64,000 bases of DNA, taken from Bacteroidales bacterium UBA1711 (GTDB lineage: Bacteria > Bacteroidota > Bacteroidia > Bacteroidales > P3). Position 1 is the stretch's first letter. Every line of letters starts with the position of its first letter. The stretch is taken from positions 1 to 64,000 of the forward strand of contig DCJB01000092.1 of assembly GCA_002317325.1 (NCBI GenBank), given 5' to 3'. Shown piece after piece: positions 48,737 to 57,750 of this stretch. The translations under genes and the position numbers were made by a program. The notes beneath the pieces were generated by a model. The model had not been told where the DNA came from. It ran no database searches and saw only the letters and a program-made list of their open reading frames with translations.

Positions 48737-49609
48737 CTATAGGGCAATGATTTGCTCAACGTTCAAGTCCGTCAGTTCGGCTATCTCCTCCGCCGATAGA
48801 CCCTTCTCCTTCAGTTTCTTCGCAATTTGGACATTCCTCAGCTCTATGCCCTCGGCAATGCCAAGTTCCTTGCCTTCGGCAATGCCGTCATTCTTGGCGG
48901 TCTTCACCGCATTGTTGATGTCGCGATAGGCATTGATGCTGTCCTCATACTCGCGACGCTCGGTCTCAGAATAGCGGGCTATCTCAGCCTGCTCGAAGAC
49001 ACGCTCAAAGACACGCTCCCGCAGGGCGGCGGGACGCTCCATCAGGCGCGAGAGGTTGCGCAGAACAAAGAGCCACTTGTCAAACATCGTCTCCAACTGA
49101 TCCTCGGTCTTGTTGAACTTTGGCATCTCCAAATAAAGCAGCGTCAGTTTGTCGTAAAAGACGTGCTTGTCCTTTGTGTCCATCAACTTCACTTCGTGGA
49201 AATAGTTGTCCGGTTCATACTCATTCTCGGCAAAGCAGAAATTGAGTACTCCGACCGTATAGACATTCCTGAGGCGGAAGTCCCAGTCGCCCACTTGCCC
49301 CTGTTCCTGTATAGGGAAGGTGGAGTAGAACACACTGCGGTCTTTGAAGAACTGCTGATAGACGTTCTGCATTTCCACAATGAACAATTCTCCCTTATCG
49401 TTTTCGCAGAACACATCGAAGATGGCTCGACGAGAATCCTTGGATACACCGAACCGCTCGGTGCTTTTGTAACTGACCTGTGTCACTACTTCTCGTCCGC
49501 CCAGCAAGGCGTTGAGGAAACTGATAAGCAAATCCTTGTTCAGTTCGGTCCCGAAGAGCCTTTTGAACCCGAAATCGGTGTAAGGATTGATGTATCGAGG
49601 AGTATTCAT
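48737..49609 (-). CDS. Rpn-family PD-(D/E)XK nuclease/putative transposase
   Basis: The product is 290 residues from ATG 49609 (MNTPRYINPYTDFGFKRLFG). The nuclease core is D65 (AIFDVFCEN) and E79-x-Q81 (FIVEMQ), the RpnA-like PDDEXK form. The C-terminus has the usual variable tail with repeated GIAEG-E-LGIAEG and a coiled helix (AKKLKEKGLSAEEIAELT). Rpn proteins are annotated as transposases but behave as recombination-promoting nucleases; copy number and tail length vary widely between strains. It has its own promoter. No terminal inverted repeats were seen. Confidence 0.9.
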   Translation of the reverse strand: MNTPRYINPYTDFGFKRLFGTELNKDLLISFLNALLGGREVVTQVSYKSTERFGVSKDSRRAIFDVFCENDKGELFIVEMQNVYQQFFKDRSVFYSTFPIQEQGQVGDWDFRLRNVYTVGVLNFCFAENEYEPDNYFHEVKLMDTKDKHVFYDKLTLLYLEMPKFNKTEDQLETMFDKWLFVLRNLSRLMERPAALRERVFERVFEQAEIARYSETERREYEDSINAYRDINNAVKTAKNDGIAEGKELGIAEGIELRNVQIAKKLKEKGLSAEEIAELTDLNVEQIIAL

Positions 49610-49639
49610 CGTCTGTTGGAATAGGAGCAAATGCGGTTG

Positions 49640-49671
49640 CAAAGATACGAAGTTTTTGCGGACAGAGCAAA
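49640..49671 (-). promoter_or_regulatory. Promoter of the Rpn-family gene
   Basis: On the minus strand TTTG (49671-49668), a 20-base spacer and TATCTTTG (49647-49640) make a near-ideal Bacteroidetes promoter, 30 bases before the start codon. Confidence 0.75.
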
Positions 49672-49699
49672 TTATTTTCGCACCCGGTGAAGGAGGCGG

Positions 49700-50155
49700 C
49701 TACTCCCGGCGGTGAGAATCGATGAGGATAGTGACGGGGCCGTCGTTGATAAGTTCCACCTGCATATCGGCCCCGAACTCTCCCGTGAGGACGGGCTTGC
49801 CGAAGAATTCTTGGAGGCGTGCCACAAAACGCTCATACATCGGAACGGCAAAGTCGGGCTTGGAAGCGTGAATGTAACTGGGGCGGTTGCCCTTCTTGGT
49901 GCTGGCCATAAGCGTGAACTGGCTGACCACCAAGATGCCCGAGTCCGAAACCTCTGTCACGGGCAGGTTCATCACCCCTTGTTCATCATCGAAGATGCGG
50001 AGGGCGACCGTCTTGCGGCAGAGCCAGTCGATGTCCTCTTCCGTGTCGGCATCCTCAACACCCACCAGCACCAGCATTCCTGCCCCGATGGAGGACTTCA
50101 GCCTTCCCCCGATGGCGACGGAGGCCCTCCTGCAGCGTTGTATTACGATTCTCAT
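49700..50155 (-). CDS. dtd: D-aminoacyl-tRNA deacylase
   Basis: The 151-residue enzyme hydrolyses D-amino acids (and glycine) from mischarged tRNA. It has the two family signatures SQFTL (78-82) and the cross-subunit GPVT near the C-terminus (NDGPVTILIDS). Full length. Its ATG overlaps the upstream helicase stop (ATGA at 50152-50155). It is the last gene of the housekeeping series. Confidence 0.96.
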   Translation of the reverse strand: MRIVIQRCRRASVAIGGRLKSSIGAGMLVLVGVEDADTEEDIDWLCRKTVALRIFDDEQGVMNLPVTEVSDSGILVVSQFTLMASTKKGNRPSYIHASKPDFAVPMYERFVARLQEFFGKPVLTGEFGADMQVELINDGPVTILIDSHRRE

Positions 50156-52521
50156 TCGACAATAGACAGTTTGGCGTAGGCCAGCAAGAGCGTCTTCTGT
50201 CCCAAACCCTCGAAAAATACGGTTGCCTTTCTTTCGTTCCCTGCACCCTCTATCGACAGCACCTTGCCTGTGCCGAACTTGGCGTGAACCACCTTCATGC
50301 CCGCCTGGATAGCATTGATTTGGGCAGGTGGGTTAGGTATGGTAGGGCCTTGGACGGCGGCCGCCTTGGGCTGCAAGCGGCGGGAAGCGGCGGTGGCGGG
50401 AGCGGCCTTGGGCTGGAAGCCTCGCTCCGCCTCGTCGGAGTAGCGGACTCCCTTGATGCCCTGAAAAGCCCGAGGGAGTTCTCCCACCTTGGGAAACTGC
50501 CGCCGCTGCTTGGGATACTCCACATACTTGGAGTCAATCTCCTCCACAAAGCGGCTCATCTCCTGACACGAAGACTTCCCATAGACATAGCGGTTGACGG
50601 CGTATGAGAGCGTGAGCTGCTTCTCGGCACGGGTGACGGCCACATAGAAGAGCCGCCGTTCCTCCTCCAGCTCCTGCCGCGAGGAAATAGACATGAACGA
50701 GGGGAAGAGGTTTTCCTCCATACCCACCACATAGACGTAGGGGAACTCCAAACCCTTGGCGGCATGGATGGTCATCATAGAGACCTTGTCGGCTTCCTTG
50801 TCCTCGTCCTTGTCCTCCGAGGTGAGGAGCAACACCTGCTGGAGGAACTGGTCGAGCGTGCGGATTTGGAAGTCGGCAGAGCCTGCCTCAGGCAGTTCGG
50901 CGGCTTCCTCCTCCGAGGGCGAAAACTGGTCCTCCTTCTCGCAGAACTCTTTCACCCCGTTCAGCAGTTCCTCGATATTCTCAATCCGGTTCGCGTTGTC
51001 GGGGTCAACGTCGTTGCGCAGCAATGTGACGATGCCCGAATTATAGACAATCTGCTTGGCCAGCGAATAAGCGTCCATCCGTTGCAGCTGGGCGGAGAAG
51101 CACCGAATCATCGACATAAAGTCGGCAACACGTTCCATGATGGAGGAATTGATACCCAATCCGAACGAGGGCAGGTTCTCCAATACCGTCCACATCGCCA
51201 CATCGTTGTCGGAGGCGGCAATGCGAATCTTGTCGATGGTGGTCTGTCCTATGCCCCGCGGAGGATAGTTGATAGACCGCAGCAGCGACTCCTCGTCATA
51301 GTTATTCACCACGAGGCGCATATAGGCCAGCACGTCCTTCACCTCCTTGCGGCCGTAGAACGAAAGACCCTGATACATCCGATAAGGAATATCCATGCGG
51401 CGGAGCGCCTCCTCGATGGCGCGGGACTGCACATTGGTGCGGTAGAGGATGGCAAAGGAGCGGTAGTCCAAATCCTCGCCCATGTGGGCGTTCTGTATCG
51501 ACTCTGCCACCTGGCGGCCTTCGTCCCGCTCGTCCATGGCACGCAACAGCTTAATCCGCCCCCCCACACCGTTGTCCGTCCAAATCTCCTTCTCAATCTG
51601 CTCCACGTTCTTTGCGATGATGGAGTTGGCCGCATTGACGATGTTCTGCGTCGAGCGGTAGTTCTGCTCCAACTTAAAGAGGTGGAGGTTGGGATAGTCG
51701 CGACGGAAATTGAAGATGTTCTGAATATTGGCGCCGCGGAAAGCATAGATGCTCTGTGCGTCGTCGCCGACAACGCAGATGTTCTGATAGCGGGCGGCAA
51801 GCTTTTTGATGATGAGGTACTGTGAGTAGTTGGTGTCCTGATACTCGTCAACCATGATGTAGCGGAACCGATTCTGATACTTCAGCAGCACATCTGGAAA
51901 GTCGCGCAGCAGCACATTCATGTAGAACAGCAGGTCGTCAAAGTCCATCGACATGGCATTGCGCAGCCGCTGGTTATACAGCTTGTAAATCTCGGCAATC
52001 AAGGGGCGGTGCGCATCCTTGTCGGTCTGCTGAATCTCAGGGTTCGAGGCATAGTCTTCAGGCGAGAGCAGGTTGCTTTTGGCCATAGAAATGCGGCTGA
52101 GGACATTGCCGGGGGCGTAGGTTTTGGGGTCGAGATTGAGGTTCTTCACAATCTGCTTGATGGCAGACTTGCTGTCGTCGGTGTCGTAGATGGTGAAGGT
52201 GTTGATAAACCCAATCTTCTGCGCCTCGGCTCTGAGGATGCGGGCAAACACAGAGTGGAACGTGCCCATCCAGATATTGCGCGCCTCCGAGCCGACAAGC
52301 TTCATGATGCGCTCCTTCATTTCGGCGGCGGCCTTGTTGGTGAAGGTGAGGGCCAGAATCTGGAACGGGTCGGTGCCGAGGTTGATGAGGTGGGCTATGC
52401 GGTAGGTCAGCGTGCGGGTCTTACCCGAACCGGCGCCGGCAATAATCATCACCGGCCCTTCGATACAGGCCGCTGCCTCGCGCTGAGAATCGTTGAGTTG
52501 GTTTAGTATCTCGTCTGTCAT
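50152..52521 (-). CDS. UvrD/PcrA-type superfamily 1 helicase
   Basis: The 789-residue ATP-dependent 3'-5' DNA helicase has a Q-motif region (LNQLNDSQREAA), Walker A GAGSGKT (29-35), motif Ia (LALTFTNKAAAEMKER), Walker B VDEYQDTN, motif III DDAQSIYAFRGA, motif IV QNYRS, and motifs V/VI (MTIHAAKGLEFPYVYVVG, RRLFYVAVTRAE). A C-terminal tail (MKVVHAKFGTGKVLSIEG) is the Tudor-like domain of UvrD/PcrA. It serves in nucleotide-excision and mismatch repair or replication restart. ATG 52521 is preferred over an upstream TTG. Confidence 0.95.
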   Translation of the reverse strand: MTDEILNQLNDSQREAAACIEGPVMIIAGAGSGKTRTLTYRIAHLINLGTDPFQILALTFTNKAAAEMKERIMKLVGSEARNIWMGTFHSVFARILRAEAQKIGFINTFTIYDTDDSKSAIKQIVKNLNLDPKTYAPGNVLSRISMAKSNLLSPEDYASNPEIQQTDKDAHRPLIAEIYKLYNQRLRNAMSMDFDDLLFYMNVLLRDFPDVLLKYQNRFRYIMVDEYQDTNYSQYLIIKKLAARYQNICVVGDDAQSIYAFRGANIQNIFNFRRDYPNLHLFKLEQNYRSTQNIVNAANSIIAKNVEQIEKEIWTDNGVGGRIKLLRAMDERDEGRQVAESIQNAHMGEDLDYRSFAILYRTNVQSRAIEEALRRMDIPYRMYQGLSFYGRKEVKDVLAYMRLVVNNYDEESLLRSINYPPRGIGQTTIDKIRIAASDNDVAMWTVLENLPSFGLGINSSIMERVADFMSMIRCFSAQLQRMDAYSLAKQIVYNSGIVTLLRNDVDPDNANRIENIEELLNGVKEFCEKEDQFSPSEEEAAELPEAGSADFQIRTLDQFLQQVLLLTSEDKDEDKEADKVSMMTIHAAKGLEFPYVYVVGMEENLFPSFMSISSRQELEEERRLFYVAVTRAEKQLTLSYAVNRYVYGKSSCQEMSRFVEEIDSKYVEYPKQRRQFPKVGELPRAFQGIKGVRYSDEAERGFQPKAAPATAASRRLQPKAAAVQGPTIPNPPAQINAIQAGMKVVHAKFGTGKVLSIEGAGNERKATVFFEGLGQKTLLLAYAKLSIVE

Positions 52522-52578
52522 ATTGCTTTTTGTCAAAGTGGCAGCACTGAGGGGGCTGCCTCCCGTGTGGTGCTGGGG

Positions 52579-53184
52579 CTATGGCAGCAGCTCTATCTTG
52601 AGTCCGTATAGTTTCGCCAAAGCATCGTAGAGGCGGACGCTCTGGCTCTGCCTCACACTCACGTCAATCCGGCAGTCGAGTGCGAAGTCCTGCCGGCGGG
52701 GCTGCACCCCCTGCTCTTTCAGAATACGCATGACATCATTCATCAGCGGATAATCAAAGTGGAGCCGGTAGGCGACATCTATCGTGCATTCCTTCACCTC
52801 GGCGTTGGCAATGGCGTCGCGGGCGGCCGCCTTATAGGCGTTGGCGAGGCCCGAGGCGCCCAGCAGCACCCCACCGAAATAGCGCACCACCACAATCAGC
52901 GTGTTGGTGAGGTCGGCCGACAGCAGCTGTCCGTGGATTGGGCGGCCGCCCGTACCCGAGGGCTCGCCGTCGTCGTTTGCCCGATAAGCCTCCTTCGTGG
53001 GACCGAGGATATAGGCATAGCAGTGGTGGCGGGCATCGAAATACTCCTTGCGGAGCCTTTCGAGGTGTTCCTTCACCTCGTCGGTCGTCGCCACCGGGAA
53101 AGCGAAGGAGAGAAACTTGCTCCCCTTCTCCTTGTAGAGTCCCTGCGATGGACCGGCGATGGTTCGATAGGTGTCGTCAAACAT
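52579..53184 (-). CDS. yigZ: YigZ/IMPACT family protein
   Basis: The product is 201 residues. The N-terminal domain carries the UPF0029 signature: YKEKGSKFLSFAFPV (17-31), ARHHCYAYILG and the block ANDDGEPSGTGGRPI followed by VVVRYFGGVLLG. The C-terminal half is an alpha/beta DUF1949-like domain. The biochemical role is not settled; eukaryotic IMPACT modulates translation control. It overlaps the end of ribD by eight bases. Confidence 0.92.
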   Translation of the reverse strand: MFDDTYRTIAGPSQGLYKEKGSKFLSFAFPVATTDEVKEHLERLRKEYFDARHHCYAYILGPTKEAYRANDDGEPSGTGGRPIHGQLLSADLTNTLIVVVRYFGGVLLGASGLANAYKAAARDAIANAEVKECTIDVAYRLHFDYPLMNDVMRILKEQGVQPRRQDFALDCRIDVSVRQSQSVRLYDALAKLYGLKIELLP

Positions 53185-54136
53185 AGAAAACGGGCTTTTC
53201 GTTCATCGGTGCCTCCGGGGCTTTGAGTCCGCCTCCATAGCGTGTGCTGGGGTTGCGAAACACCCTTACTTCGTCGTAGAGGCCTTCAGCGAGGAATGCG
53301 TCCAGTATCTGCCGCCCCCCCTCCACAATCAACGACTGAATCTTGCGGTCGAAGAGCGTCTGCATGACCTCTCGCAATGTCTCGCAATGCAGGTGCAGCC
53401 AGTGGGGCGGCACATCGGCGAGCCGCCCGCGGCGGTCCAGCACCACGGGCTGGGGGTCGCTGCCGCTCCACAGGCGGGCGTTGAGCCGGGGGCGGTCGTC
53501 GATGAAGGTCTGCGAACCCACCAAGATGGCGGCTTCCTCGGTGCGCCACTTGTGGCAAATCTGTGTCTGGCAGTCGTCCGAGATCCAGTATCGGCGGCCA
53601 TCCGCTCCCGTGGGCGGCTGACCGCTGGCGGGACTCATATAGCCGTCAGCGCTCTCGGCCCACTTGAGAATGACGTAGGGGCGCTGCTTCTCCATGAAGG
53701 TAAAAAAACGGCGGTTGAGCCACCGTCCCTCTGCCTCCAGCACGTGCCGCACCACCTCGACACCGGCTGCCCGCAGCCGCTCAAATCCGCGGCCAGAAAC
53801 CAGCGGGTTAGGGTCGTCGTTGCAACATACCACCCGCCCGATGCCGCACTCCGCAATCAGGTCGGCACACGGCGGAGTGAGTCCGTGGTGGCTGCAAGGT
53901 TCGAGGTTGACGTAGAGCGTGGCTCCGGCCAACGCCTCCCGAGGGGCTTCCAGCAGTGCGTTGCGCTCGGCATGGAAACCGCCATAGACCCTGTGGTAGC
54001 CCTCCGACACCACCCGTCCGCCCGACACCACCACACAGCCCACCAACGGATTCGGACGCACTCGCCCGAGTCCGTTGGCAGCCAGCTGGAAGCAGCGGCG
54101 CATATAAGTCTCATCGGTCGTCACAGACATCGTCAT
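53177..54136 (-). CDS. ribD: Bifunctional riboflavin biosynthesis deaminase/reductase
   Basis: The product is 319 residues. The N-terminal zinc deaminase domain has HAE (55-57) and PCSHHGLTPPC (80-90), with Cys81 and Cys90 as ligands. The C-terminal reductase domain (about 150-319) is related to dihydrofolate reductase (VILKWAESADGYM, ILVGSQTFIDDRP, IQSLIVEGG). It performs two consecutive steps of riboflavin synthesis. The C-terminus is slightly short. It sits 21 bases after asnS. Confidence 0.95.
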   Translation of the reverse strand: MTMSVTTDETYMRRCFQLAANGLGRVRPNPLVGCVVVSGGRVVSEGYHRVYGGFHAERNALLEAPREALAGATLYVNLEPCSHHGLTPPCADLIAECGIGRVVCCNDDPNPLVSGRGFERLRAAGVEVVRHVLEAEGRWLNRRFFTFMEKQRPYVILKWAESADGYMSPASGQPPTGADGRRYWISDDCQTQICHKWRTEEAAILVGSQTFIDDRPRLNARLWSGSDPQPVVLDRRGRLADVPPHWLHLHCETLREVMQTLFDRKIQSLIVEGGRQILDAFLAEGLYDEVRVFRNPSTRYGGGLKAPEAPMNEKPVFYV

Positions 54137-54157
54137 GCGGCTGAGAGGAAGACGGCC

Positions 54158-55564
54158 TTAGAACTCGGCCGTTTTGGGTGTGCGCGGGAATGGGATAACA
54201 TCGCGGATATTGGCCATGCCCGTTACGAAAAGCATCAGCCGCTCGAAACCGAGGCCGAAGCCGCCGTGGGGGCAGGTGCCGTAGCGGCGGGTGTCGAGAT
54301 ACCACCACATATCCTTCATCGGGATACCGAGTTCGTTGATGCGGGTCATCAGCTTGTCGTAGTTCTCCTCGCGCACCGAGCCGCCTATTATCTCGCCAAT
54401 CTTGGGGAAGAGTACATCGGTGCCCTGCACCGTCTTGCCGTCCTCGTTCTGCTTCATGTAGAATGCCTTAATCTCCTTGGGGTAATCCACCATGATGACA
54501 GGACGCTTGAAGTGTTCCTCCACCAAGTAGCGCTCGTGCTCGCTGGCCAAGTCAACACCCCAATAGACGGGAAACTCAAATTTCTCGCCGTTCTTCACCG
54601 CCTCTTCGAGAATGCGGATACCCTCGGTATAGGGCAGGCGGACAAAGTCAGTCTCCACCACGCTCTTCAGACGCTCAATGAGTCCCTTGTCAATCATATT
54701 GTTGAGGAACTGGAGGTCGTCCATGCAGTGGTCGAGGGCCCAGCGGACGCAGTATTTGATAAACTCCTCTTCGAGGGCCGTGAGGTCGTCGAGGTCATAG
54801 AAAGCCATCTCCGGCTCAACCATCCAGAACTCGGCCAAGTGACGGGGCGTGTTGCTGTTCTCTGCACGGAAAGTGGGTCCGAAGGTATAGATTTTGCCCA
54901 ACGCCGTGGCGCCGAGTTCGCCTTCAAGCTGTCCGCTCACCGTCAGGGAGGTCTGCTTGCCGAAGAAGTCCTGGTCGTAGTCGATAGAGCCGTCCTCGCG
55001 ACGAGGCAGGTTCTTGAGGTCGAGGGTGGTCACTTGGAACATTTCGCCGGCGCCTTCGCAGTCGGAGGCGGTAATCAAGGGCGTGTGGAAATAGAAGAAC
55101 CCTCTCTCATGGAAGAAATTGTGGATGGCGTAAGCCATATTGTGCCGCAGCCGGCACACAGCGCCAAAGGTGTTGGTGCGGGGGCGCAGATGGCCTATCT
55201 CGCGCAAAAACTCCATCGAATGGCCCTTCTTCTGCAAAGGATAGCTGTCGGGGTCGGCTTCGCCATAAAGCACAATGCTGGAAGCCTGAACCTCCACCGA
55301 CTGTCCCGCCCCCTGCGACTTAACCAAACGTCCATCGACACTGAGGCAGGCGCCCGTCGTGATGCGGCGCAGCAGGTCCTCATCGAAATCTGCGGGGTTG
55401 AGCACCACTTGGATATTGTTGATAGTGGAGCCGTCGTTCAGTGCGATAAAGGCCACGTTCTTGTTTCCTCGCTTGGTGCGGACCCAGCCCTTGACATTGA
55501 TGTCGGAGTCAACCATGCCGTCCACACTCGGGGCAAAGAGTTGTTTGATTTCGGTACGTTTCAT
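54158..55564 (-). CDS. asnS: Asparaginyl-tRNA synthetase
   Basis: The product is 468 residues. An N-terminal OB-fold anticodon-binding domain (about 15-105: [23 protein letters not shown]) is followed by the class II catalytic core with motif 2 ([22 protein letters not shown]) and motif 3 ([15 protein letters not shown]). EPEMAF rather than the AspRS equivalent, together with the length, supports asparagine specificity. Full length; within the minus series. Confidence 0.95.
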   Translation of the reverse strand: MKRTEIKQLFAPSVDGMVDSDINVKGWVRTKRGNKNVAFIALNDGSTINNIQVVLNPADFDEDLLRRITTGACLSVDGRLVKSQGAGQSVEVQASSIVLYGEADPDSYPLQKKGHSMEFLREIGHLRPRTNTFGAVCRLRHNMAYAIHNFFHERGFFYFHTPLITASDCEGAGEMFQVTTLDLKNLPRREDGSIDYDQDFFGKQTSLTVSGQLEGELGATALGKIYTFGPTFRAENSNTPRHLAEFWMVEPEMAFYDLDDLTALEEEFIKYCVRWALDHCMDDLQFLNNMIDKGLIERLKSVVETDFVRLPYTEGIRILEEAVKNGEKFEFPVYWGVDLASEHERYLVEEHFKRPVIMVDYPKEIKAFYMKQNEDGKTVQGTDVLFPKIGEIIGGSVREENYDKLMTRINELGIPMKDMWWYLDTRRYGTCPHGGFGLGFERLMLFVTGMANIRDVIPFPRTPKTAEF

Positions 55565-55603
55565 ATTTTATCTTGATATTATCTTTTCTTCCATCAAATA
55601 GGT

Positions 55604-56686
55604 TCACTCGCCATCGGCCGAGAGGTGGGCCATTTCCACATCGGAGGCGAACTTGACAATGAGGTCTTCGCGGTTGCGGCGGCACACCAGCAGCGTCTTG
55701 CAGTCGCCGGCCACCACATAGCCGTCCAGTCCCTGCAGCACCACGTTCATTCCCGCGGGCAGGTGCACCACCGAGTCCTTCACATCGTAGGCGAAGACCT
55801 TGCCCGAGACCAAGGCGTTGCCCTCGGGGTCGTGCGGATAGGAGTTGTAGAGTGTATCCCACGACTCCACATCGGACCAGCCAAACGAGGCCTCCTGCAC
55901 AAACACGTTGTCCGCCTTCTCCATAATGCCGTAGTCCACCGAAATGGTCTCGCACTGCGAGAAGATGCGTTCCAGTTCTTCGGAACTGGTGCGGGCGGTG
56001 ATTTGGAAGAAGTCGCGGCCGATGGCCGGGAGGTAGGTCTCAAACGCCTTGCGGAGCGTGGAGAGCCGCCACACAAACAGTCCGGCATTCCAGAAGAACT
56101 CGCCCGAGGCGATGAACTGGCGCGACACCTCGATAGGCGGCTTTTCGGTGAAAGTGACCACCCGGTGGAAATTGTCCATCCCGGGCAGTGCCGCCTCTTC
56201 GGCAAACTGTATGTATCCGTACTTGGTGTTTGGATTGGTAGGGCGGACGCCAAGAGTGACGATATAGTCGTTCTTCTCAGAAATGGCGAGGGCCTGCTCA
56301 ATGTCCGCCACAAACCGCTCCTCATTGAAGACGGCGTGGTCGGAGGGGGAGACGACAATGTTTGCCTCGGGATTGACAGCTGCAATGATAGAGGCGGCGT
56401 ATGCGATACAGGGCGCCGTGTTGCGACGGGAGGGTTCGCACAGCACCTGCTCGGGTCGGAGTCCTTTGATTTGCTCCCGCACCCCGTTGCAGTATAGCTC
56501 GTTGGTGACGATGTAGATATTCTCGCGGGGGCAGATGGCCTCAAAACGTTTGAAGGTGGACTGGAGCATAGAGCGTCCGTTTCCCAAAAGGTCTAAAAAC
56601 TGCTTGGGTCTCTCGGGCGAGCAAATGGGCCAGAAGCGGCTTCCAAAGCCGCCCGCCATGATAATGCAATAGTTGTTATTATTCAA
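55604..56686 (-). CDS. manC: Mannose-1-phosphate guanylyltransferase
   Basis: The 360-residue product makes GDP-mannose from mannose-1-phosphate and GTP for capsule, lipopolysaccharide O-chains or GDP-fucose. AGGFGSRFWP (11-20) and RPKQF (26-30) are the nucleotide loop and the catalytic Lys region; FTEKP (about 155) and FFWNAGLFVW (about 200) are further hallmarks, with SFGWSDVESWDTLY near 285. It lacks a C-terminal isomerase domain. The start is a TTG at 56684-56686 (complement), supported by the usual NNNNYCIIMAGG opening. Confidence 0.93.
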   Translation of the reverse strand: MNNNNYCIIMAGGFGSRFWPICSPERPKQFLDLLGNGRSMLQSTFKRFEAICPRENIYIVTNELYCNGVREQIKGLRPEQVLCEPSRRNTAPCIAYAASIIAAVNPEANIVVSPSDHAVFNEERFVADIEQALAISEKNDYIVTLGVRPTNPNTKYGYIQFAEEAALPGMDNFHRVVTFTEKPPIEVSRQFIASGEFFWNAGLFVWRLSTLRKAFETYLPAIGRDFFQITARTSSEELERIFSQCETISVDYGIMEKADNVFVQEASFGWSDVESWDTLYNSYPHDPEGNALVSGKVFAYDVKDSVVHLPAGMNVVLQGLDGYVVAGDCKTLLVCRRNREDLIVKFASDVEMAHLSADGE

Positions 56687-56717
56687 TTGTACAGTGGTGT
56701 ATTAGGGGAGGAGTTAC

Positions 56718-57512
56718 TCAAACGCTCACCGCCCCTTTGATGTGGGGGTGAGGGTTGTAGCCCTCCAGTTGGAAGTCGTCGAAGTCGAAGTCGAAGATAT
56801 TCTTTTTCTCGGGGTTGAGGTGCATGACAGGCAGCGGCCGCGGGTCGCGGGTCAGCTGCAGCCGGCACTGCTCGATGTGGTTGTTGTAGATGTGGGCGTC
56901 GCCGAGCGTATGTACGAAGTCGCCATAACCAAGTCCGCACACCTGGGCAATCATCATGGTAAAGAGCGCGTAGGAGGCGATATTGAACGGCACGCCGAGA
57001 AAGATGTCGGCCGACCGCTGGTAGAGCTGGCAGCTCAGCCGCCCATCGGCCACATAGAACTGAAACAGAATGTGGCATGGCGGGAGGCGCATTTGGTCGA
57101 GTTGGCCCACATTCCAAGCCGAGACGAGGAGCCGCCGCGAGTCGGGGTTGGTCTTGATGTCGCGGATGAGGTTGCTAATCTGGTCCACCGAGGTGCCGTC
57201 GGCACAGCCCCACGAGCGCCACTGACTCCCGTAGATAGGTCCCAGCTCGCCGTCGGGGTCGGCCCACTCGTCCCAAATCGTCACCTTGTGATCATGGAGG
57301 TAGCGGACGTTGGTGTCGCCCCGCAAAAACCAGAGCAACTCGTAGATGATAGAGCGCAGATGCAGCTTCTTAGTGGTGAGGAGGGGGAATCCGTCGTCCA
57401 AGCGGAACCTCATCTGATAGCCGAAAGTGCTGACGGTGCCCGTACCCGTGCGGTCGCTCTTGGGCACACCTTCATCGAGCACATGCTGCAGCAAATCGAG
57501 GTATTGTTTCAT
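56718..57512 (-). CDS. thyA: Thymidylate synthase
   Basis: The product is 264 residues, the same length as the E. coli enzyme. Catalytic Cys146 lies in [10 protein letters not shown], and RTGTGT (21-26), [20 protein letters not shown] (80-99) and [10 protein letters not shown] (125-134) form the dUMP and folate sites. It converts dUMP to dTMP with methylene-tetrahydrofolate. Dihydrofolate reductase, often the next gene, is not found here. It heads the minus series thyA-manC-asnS-ribD-yigZ-helicase-dtd. Confidence 0.97.
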   Translation of the reverse strand: MKQYLDLLQHVLDEGVPKSDRTGTGTVSTFGYQMRFRLDDGFPLLTTKKLHLRSIIYELLWFLRGDTNVRYLHDHKVTIWDEWADPDGELGPIYGSQWRSWGCADGTSVDQISNLIRDIKTNPDSRRLLVSAWNVGQLDQMRLPPCHILFQFYVADGRLSCQLYQRSADIFLGVPFNIASYALFTMMIAQVCGLGYGDFVHTLGDAHIYNNHIEQCRLQLTRDPRPLPVMHLNPEKKNIFDFDFDDFQLEGYNPHPHIKGAVSV

Positions 57513-57670
57513 TATCGGTTATTCAATATGCAGTTATTTTGGCAGCAGTCTGCCGCAACGCCTCCTGCGAGCCTTCCCTTGGCACCCGCCCCCGCTGAGT
57601 GTCCACTGGTCATACGCAGAAAGTCATCAGGAGTTAACGCCACTGGAGCATGAATATTGCGCGTCCGCCA

Positions 57671-57735
57671 AAAAAGAAATCGCCCCGCTTCCGAACCGGG
57701 CGCGGGGTGCGCGTCCGAAGTGCGGCAGCGGGGCG
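57671..57735 (-). terminator. Possible terminator of the aminotransferase gene
   Basis: CGCCCCGCT (57681-57689) pairs with AGCGGGGCG (57727-57735) around a 37-base GC-rich interior. On the minus strand it is followed by ATTTCTTTTTT (57670-57680). Confidence 0.45.
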
Positions 57736-57750
57736 AAAGGAGGAATCAGA

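Noticed and set aside
48737..49609. Insertion sequence around the Rpn-family gene
   Set aside because: I find no terminal inverted repeats or target-site duplications; Rpn genes usually stand alone.
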